A stretch of DNA of 64,000 nt from JAJTHC01 sp044348005 (GTDB taxonomy: Bacteria > Cyanobacteriota > Vampirovibrionia > Vampirovibrionales > JAJTHC01), in the NCBI GenBank assembly GCA_044348005.1, contig JBIKTR010000002.1, forward strand, positions 133,191-197,190, read 5' to 3'. A program made the translations under genes and the position numbers. The notes under the pieces are model-generated. The model was not told where the DNA came from. It ran no database searches and saw only the letters and a program-made list of their open reading frames with translations. Positions 59,954-64,000 of the stretch are shown piece by piece (position 1 is the stretch's first letter; each line of letters starts with the position of its first letter).

Positions 59954-60739
59954 CTACCCCAAACGAACGACCTGCCCTTTCGGGGCTTCTAAGGCGGCTT
60001 GCTGAAGGGCCAACAATTCATGGATGCCTTTTTCGGCGGCGTCTAAAAACTGTTCCATAACCTTCCGACTAAAGGGAGCTGCTTCACTGCTGGCTTGCAC
60101 TTCTAAAAGTTGCCCTTGCCCGTTCATCACAATGTTGGCATCCACTTCAGCGGTGGAATCTTCATGGTAGTCTAAATCTAAAACCACTTGCCCGCGAATT
60201 AAGCCGACTGAAACGGCGGCGATTGGGGAAATGTGAGGCAAAGGCCACACTTTTAAGCGAGGGTTGGCTTTCATTTCTAAGTCTTGAATATGGTACAGGG
60301 CATCCATTAAAGCGATGTAAGCACCTGTAATGGCGGCGACTCGGGTGCCTCCATCCGCTTGAAGTACGTCAGCGTCAATGTGAATGGTGCGCTGGCCCAG
60401 GTTGGGCAAATCCACCGCCGTGCGTAAGGTGCGTCCAATTAAACGCTGAATTTCCATGGTACGCCCCGACACTTTATAGCGATCTCGACTGGCACGTGTG
60501 TTGGTTGAACCGGGTAACAGGCTGTATTCCGCCGTCAGCCAGCCGTGGGTGCCTTGACCGTAAATGTGCTTTGGCACTCGATCTTCAAGGGTGGCGGTAC
60601 ACAGCACTTTGGTCTTTCCGTAACTAATGAGGACAGAACCTGGGGCGTTTTCGGTAAAGCCTCGCACAATTTCAATGGGACGCAAACTCAAGGCATCCCG
60701 ATCATCTGTACGTTGAAGCATATAAGGAGAAGTCGTCAT
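59954..60739 (-). CDS. rph: Ribonuclease PH
   Basis: 261 aa. A phosphorolytic 3'-5' exoribonuclease that trims tRNA ends; relevant here because neither tRNA encodes CCA. Motifs: GSVLISYGKTKVLCTATLEDRVP, GWLTAEYSLLPGSTNTR, GRTMEIQRLIGRTLRTAVDLPNLGQRTIHIDADVLQADGGTRVAAITGAYIALMDAL, AAVSVGLIRGQVVLDLDYHEDSTAEVDANIVMNGQGQLLEVQAS. It lies 97 bp downstream of the citrate synthase gene. Confidence 0.97.
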   Translation of the reverse strand: MTTSPYMLQRTDDRDALSLRPIEIVRGFTENAPGSVLISYGKTKVLCTATLEDRVPKHIYGQGTHGWLTAEYSLLPGSTNTRASRDRYKVSGRTMEIQRLIGRTLRTAVDLPNLGQRTIHIDADVLQADGGTRVAAITGAYIALMDALYHIQDLEMKANPRLKVWPLPHISPIAAVSVGLIRGQVVLDLDYHEDSTAEVDANIVMNGQGQLLEVQASSEAAPFSRKVMEQFLDAAEKGIHELLALQQAALEAPKGQVVRLG

Positions 60740-60836
60740 AAGGTGTTCCCTTCACTAATAAGATACCCTTAGTAAACCCTAAAAGCAAGGCCTCGACAAG
60801 TCATCTATCGAACACGATAGAGCAATCCCTAACGAA

Positions 60837-61964
60837 TTAGCCATTCCAAGGACGCTGAGGATGTCCTTCATACAAGGCTTTAGGGCGAATCAATCGATTG
60901 TTTGCCAGTTGTTCCACCACATGAGCCGTCCACCCAGCGGAACGACCAATCGCGAAAATCGGGGTGTAGACTTCGGTGGGAATGTTCATCATGTAATACA
61001 AGTAAGCAATGGGGTAGTCCACATTAGGGAAGAGTCCCTTTTTCTCACTCATCAAGGCTTCTAAACGATCCGCAATGGCAGGCCAAGGGGAGTTGGCCCC
61101 TTTGACGGCGACAAATTCGGCACGCATTTCACGCAACAATCTCGCACGAGGATCCCCATTCTTATAAGCACGATGCCCAAAGCCCATGATTTTACGTTTT
61201 TCGGCCAAGGCTTTTTCAAGCCAAGGTTCCACCTGTTCAGGCGACGCAATTTCTAAGAACGTCAACATGGCTTGTTCGTTTGCCCCCCCATGCAAAGGGC
61301 CTTTTAAAGTACCGATGGCGGCCACCACACCGGAATGAATGTCACTCAAGGTGGAGGTGGTGACTCTAGCACTAAACGTCGACGCATTAAAGCTATGTTC
61401 TGCATAAATGACTAAAGTAGCATTAAACACTTGGCTGGTTAAGGCATCTGGTTTTTGACCTTGCAACATGTATAACGTATGTTCTGCGTGCGTGAGTTCA
61501 GCCCCTAAGACTTGAGGCAAGGGAGTGCCCGCCTTGGCGTGTGAAAAGGCGGCAGTTAAGGCCGGCATTTTAGCAATAATACGAATGGCTTTACGCACAT
61601 TACTTTCGTTTGTATGCACGTTTTTTTCAGGGTCATAGAGCGCTTCAAGGGCTAAACCCGCCTTAAGGGCATCCATGGGGTGAGCATCTTTGGGGAAGCT
61701 GGCAATAACGCTTGCCACTTCAGGACGAATCGCCCGTTCACTGACCAAGGTTTGCGTAAAAAGATCCAGTTCATGGGGGGTGGGTAATTCACCATACAAA
61801 AGGAGGTAAGCGGTTTGTTCAAAGCTCGCGTGTTGCATTAAATCTTGAATATCGTAGCCTCTGTACAACAAGGTTTGCGTTTCAGGGTTAATGGTACATA
61901 TTTTTGTGGTGCCTGCAATGACACCTTCAAGACCGGGGGAATAAGCGACGGTTGCTGCGTTCAT
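60837..61964 (-). CDS. Citrate synthase
   Basis: 375 aa from ATG 61964 (AAGGAACC upstream). It condenses oxaloacetate and acetyl-CoA. Active-site residues: His in YAEHSFNASTFSARV, His in GPLHGGANEQAM and Asp in FPNVDYPIAYLYYMM; GFGHRAYKNGDPRARLLREM is conserved. The length fits the short Bacillus-type citrate/2-methylcitrate synthase group, so methylcitrate synthase activity cannot be excluded. A small perfect hairpin, CTATCG/CGATAG, lies about 20 bp beyond the stop. Confidence 0.94.
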   Translation of the reverse strand: MNAATVAYSPGLEGVIAGTTKICTINPETQTLLYRGYDIQDLMQHASFEQTAYLLLYGELPTPHELDLFTQTLVSERAIRPEVASVIASFPKDAHPMDALKAGLALEALYDPEKNVHTNESNVRKAIRIIAKMPALTAAFSHAKAGTPLPQVLGAELTHAEHTLYMLQGQKPDALTSQVFNATLVIYAEHSFNASTFSARVTTSTLSDIHSGVVAAIGTLKGPLHGGANEQAMLTFLEIASPEQVEPWLEKALAEKRKIMGFGHRAYKNGDPRARLLREMRAEFVAVKGANSPWPAIADRLEALMSEKKGLFPNVDYPIAYLYYMMNIPTEVYTPIFAIGRSAGWTAHVVEQLANNRLIRPKALYEGHPQRPWNG

Positions 61965-62116
61965 AGAACGGTTCCTTCTCATTAAATTGAATCAATAAAA
62001 TTGGCTTTAGCGGGGGTGTGACGGTTTTTAAAACAATGCACTATGTTTATTAGTATACCGTGAAAAAATAAAAAGTCATCTTACAAAAGGGCAAGTTAAA
62101 AGTGGCAACGCATTCC

Positions 62117-62458
62117 CTAAGCGAGTAAAAAAATTTGACCGCCTCCATAAATAGGCTTTTCATTGTGATACCCAATAAACATCGGCTGTTCAAGCGGTTT
62201 ATTTTCACCCATGTAACGGGACTTGCCTAGCACGGAAGGTTCACTAGAAAGTAGAAACGGATTGCTTTTGCCTATGCCTAAAAACTCTCCCATAACGGGG
62301 GGGGGGAAATTGGGCATGTTCGGCCGAGTCACCAGCGGAGCGCTTGAAGCTTCAACAGGCATGACATTCGCGCTTGCTTGACCCTGTTGTGCCTGAAAGC
62401 GTTGGTTAATGGAAGATTGTTTAAATAACGTGTTTTGAATACTGTCGAGCAGTCCCAT
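62117..62458 (-). CDS. Small orphan protein with internal poly-C tract
   Basis: 113 aa, not recognised. Gln/Asn-rich N-terminal part, then a Pro-rich segment PNMPNFPPPVMGEF encoded across ten consecutive C (62297-62306 shows G on plus), then a Gly/Tyr-rich tail (MFIGYHNEKPIYGGGQIF). The frame is continuous across the tract as sequenced. A change in tract length would truncate the product. Confidence 0.6.
   Translation of the reverse strand: MGLLDSIQNTLFKQSSINQRFQAQQGQASANVMPVEASSAPLVTRPNMPNFPPPVMGEFLGIGKSNPFLLSSEPSVLGKSRYMGENKPLEQPMFIGYHNEKPIYGGGQIFLLA
62297..62306 (-). repeat. Poly-C/G tract (10) inside small orphan gene
   Basis: Ten identical bases within codons about 51-54 of the gene ending at 62117. 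Confidence 0.7.
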
Positions 62459-62889
62459 GAAACAAACCTCACCTTAGAAGTTGACCCTTTTAGTATGACA
62501 CTTTTAAGAAATAAACGCATCCCTTGAAAGGCGGGACTTCGTTTGAATACATTATATAGTATTTTAAGAGTTTTCCATACAGTAGGCTAGACGAGGGGAA
62601 ACACCAGCGTTTGTGGGGATCTAAGAACCTTCTCCCAAAGGGAGAGGGAGTAAAACGCACTTTTTTGAAGAGGGTTTTATAGAAATCTTGACTTGTATTT
62701 TAACCCCACGCGACACAAAAGGACGCTTTATTTTGTTATATTGGGGCTATTCATCTTGAACTTCACGAAATTTTTTAGGAGTCTTAGAAGGGGTGTCGCC
62801 AGCTTCGCAGACGCTTGTACATTGCCACTGGCAAATAGTCCCACCTTCTTGGGCAGAAACATAACCCGTCTTATCTCGAGTAAGTCCTT
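62459..62889. other. Region beyond the truncated mlaE gene
   Basis: It holds a partial look-alike of the 53864 element near 62630. In minus-strand reading, beyond the early mlaE stop, an open frame to a TAG at 62747-62749 reads TVEGLTRDKTGYVSAQEGG-TICQWQCTSVCEAG and has no start codon. It could be the 3' end of another gene joined here, but a second frame is also open over the same span, so this is weak. Confidence 0.35.
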
Positions 62890-63330
62890 CTACGGTGGGT
62901 TGTTGCTTTTCATGACGGTAATTTCAGCGGCAAAGGCCGAACCGGCCATGGCAATCACGGCAAAGCCTGTCATCACTGGGCCGAGTTCGCGCACCATGGC
63001 AACGGCCACCAGCCCCCCCACAAAGGCGGAACCCCCTTGATTGGCCATGTCAGGGGCGACTTGCATGGAAAGCACAGAACCCAGCGTGCCCGTAAGCAAC
63101 AAGGCCATGGGCAGGGTGTCAAGCCCTACAAAGGCGAGGCGATCAAAAATGTGACGGAAGCCCCACTGCCCACGGCCCATGAAGTGAAGCATGCGACGGC
63201 CGTCAATGGTGGCAAAGCCCACGGTTTCAAGCACGTGGCGAAGGGGGCCTAAGCACCAGTGGAAGAACCGCCGTGTTTGGGGAAACAAGACGGGGCGTTC
63301 TTCAAGGGGGGGAGGGGGTGACGCGTGCAT
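62890..63330 (-). CDS. MlaE-family ABC permease, C-terminally truncated
   Basis: 146 aa from ATG 63330, against about 250-260 in the family. The N-terminal part is normal (FGRQWGFR-like linker, DTLPMALLLTGTLGSVLSMQVA, GGLVAVAMVRELGPVMTGFAVIAMAGSAFAAEITVMK). After the core motif RELGP...AAEITVMK the chain reads SNNPP and stops at 62890, where the family continues with EQIDAL and three membrane helices. So it is broken by a deletion or junction and is probably non-functional. MlaD is 22 kb away. The start region carries C5TC7, another C-rich run. Confidence 0.8.
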   Translation of the reverse strand: MHASPPPPLEERPVLFPQTRRFFHWCLGPLRHVLETVGFATIDGRRMLHFMGRGQWGFRHIFDRLAFVGLDTLPMALLLTGTLGSVLSMQVAPDMANQGGSAFVGGLVAVAMVRELGPVMTGFAVIAMAGSAFAAEITVMKSNNPP

Positions 63331-63395
63331 GAATGAGGGCAACCTGTTGGATCACATGGTGGAGCAGATACCCCCATTATACACGAAAGGGAGGT

Positions 63396-63806
63396 TTATT
63401 GTTTTTCGGAGGCTTTCGTGAAGGGTATTCGCTGATACAGAGTAGTTATTATAGCTTGACGATCCGCACTGATTCGTGCTGGTTTTTCCCCTGATTCTAG
63501 AGATCTATCTAAAACATAGGTAGTCGCCCTGCCTTTGGAGTCGGTAATTTGGATACGTTTGGGGTCACCGTCAACGATGGTGAGATCAGGAGGGGGCGCT
63601 TCGCTTTTCGGAAAACTTGCATCGACACACCACTCTCCGCCAGTCGCAGGCATGACACAACCATACATACCAGTAACCCGTGACTGGCTACCTAATTCCA
63701 ATTTGACTCCACCTTTATAGGTTGTAGCTTGAGCAATTAATGGTGCTTTCGCGCGCGGGGGGGGGGCAGACGAAGAAGTAAGAGGACGAGAAAAAGAGGC
63801 AATCAT
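63396..63806 (-). CDS. Orphan protein with poly-C start, in frame as sequenced
   Basis: 136 aa, not recognised. AAAGGAAC precedes the ATG. The N-terminus IASFSRPLTSSSAPPPRAKAP spans ten consecutive C in codons about 14-17, in frame with the body. The body is beta-like with VTGMYGCVMPATGGEWCVDASFP (two Cys) and PKRIQITDSKGRATTYVLD. There is no signal peptide. Tract position, a Ser/Pro-rich N-terminus and orphan status resemble the genes at 2275 and 46333, but here the switch would be ON. Confidence 0.7.
   Translation of the reverse strand: MIASFSRPLTSSSAPPPRAKAPLIAQATTYKGGVKLELGSQSRVTGMYGCVMPATGGEWCVDASFPKSEAPPPDLTIVDGDPKRIQITDSKGRATTYVLDRSLESGEKPARISADRQAIITTLYQRIPFTKASEKQ
63757..63766 (-). 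repeat. Poly-C/G tract (10), in-frame switch
   Basis: Ten G on the plus strand within the first 17 codons of the gene starting at 63806. Confidence 0.78.
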
Positions 63807-63840
63807 AAAATGTTCCTTTGGGGGTTTAAACTGTAATAAT

Positions 63841-63866
63841 AAGGGGTGTAGAACGCTACACCCTAA
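63841..63866. other. Hairpin upstream of the transposase
   Basis: AGGGGTGTAG and CTACACCCT flank AACG, between the divergent poly-C gene and the transposase gene. Confidence 0.5.
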
Positions 63867-63919
63867 TAAAGGAAAGGGTCTGGTAAACTTTAGCTAATTT
63901 TATGATAGGCTAAAGTATT

Positions 63920-64000
63920 ATGAATCCTAGTAAAAATAAGTATTATAAACAGTCGCACATTTCTGAACGTAAATTTCGCGAATTATTGCGGTGTTTTGCA
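63920..64000 (+). mobile_element. Start of an IS1595-type transposase gene, cut by window edge
   Basis: From ATG 63920 the frame is open to the right edge: NPSKNKYYKQSHISERKFRE, then LLRCFA. This matches the conserved opening of IS1595-family transposases (a Y-x-x-x-S-x-I-S-E-x-K-F-R-x-L-L/I-R-x-F pattern before the zinc-finger/HTH region). Only 27 codons are visible. A possible element end begins near 63876 (GGGTCTGGTAAACTT), but the other end lies outside the window. Confidence 0.72.

Noticed and set aside
62693..63040. 115-codon plus-strand frame over the mlaE end
   Set aside because: It overlaps the conserved MlaE core on the other strand and has no family resemblance of its own.

Overview
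The window most likely comes from a flagellated, diderm, non-photosynthetic relative of the Cyanobacteria, of the Vampirovibrio (Melainabacteria/Vampirovibrionia) kind. Reasons: the ClpC is of clear cyanobacterial type, the IctB-like O-antigen-ligase superfamily protein and the DUF4330 protein belong to families best known from Cyanobacteria, and these sit with flagellar export genes (flhB, fliPQR), lipopolysaccharide-type genes (heptose-kinase-like PfkB, GT9 glycosyltransferase) and Mla lipid-transport genes. No photosynthesis gene is visible. The assignment is an inference from protein families, not a database result.

Layout. 0-6 kb: plsX (cut by the left edge), rpmF, tRNA-Gln, the first 21-bp tandem array, a phase-variable orphan gene, eno, and a secreted protein. 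6-20 kb: a candidate antisense-strand small RNA, a Sel1 protein, an envelope operon (GNAT, PfkB sugar kinase, DUF4330, IctB-like), clpC, a heavily folded intergenic region, lspA-rluD, purD, an OmpH/Skp-like chaperone and a two-subunit transketolase. 20-31 kb: thyX followed directly by an AT-rich GIY-YIG nuclease gene, flhB, a GAF histidine kinase, glyS, an EF-hand protein, the second 21-bp array and purB. 31-42 kb: orphan membrane proteins, an MGDG-synthase-like glycosyltransferase, aconitase (flanked by perfect 19-bp inverted repeats), holA, mlaD and a Gfo/Idh/MocA oxidoreductase. 42-53 kb: ppiC, gatB, pyrC, a second phase-variable orphan gene with an 18-bp poly-G tract, signalling proteins, the third 21-bp array, fliP-fliQ-fliR and tRNA-Leu. 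53-64 kb: a lipoprotein, a MITE-like element, a LuxR-type response regulator, GT9-leuB-trpA, orphan genes, rph, citrate synthase, a C-terminally truncated MlaE, a third poly-C gene, and the start of an IS1595-type transposase at the right edge.

Most genes are housekeeping. Aconitase and citrate synthase give the entry to an oxidative TCA branch, and purD, purB, pyrC and thyX make nucleotides. The unusual content lies between and around these genes. (1) Orphan genes carry long C homopolymers just after the start codon. In two of them the start and the body are out of frame at the tract length seen, and in a third they are in frame, which is the signature of slipped-strand phase variation. (2) A composite element of 21-bp tandem units occurs three times, and two copies carry a closely similar ~115-bp flank. 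(3) A ~16-bp dispersed motif, a ~70-bp dispersed leader and a 137-bp MITE-like element occupy intergenic space.
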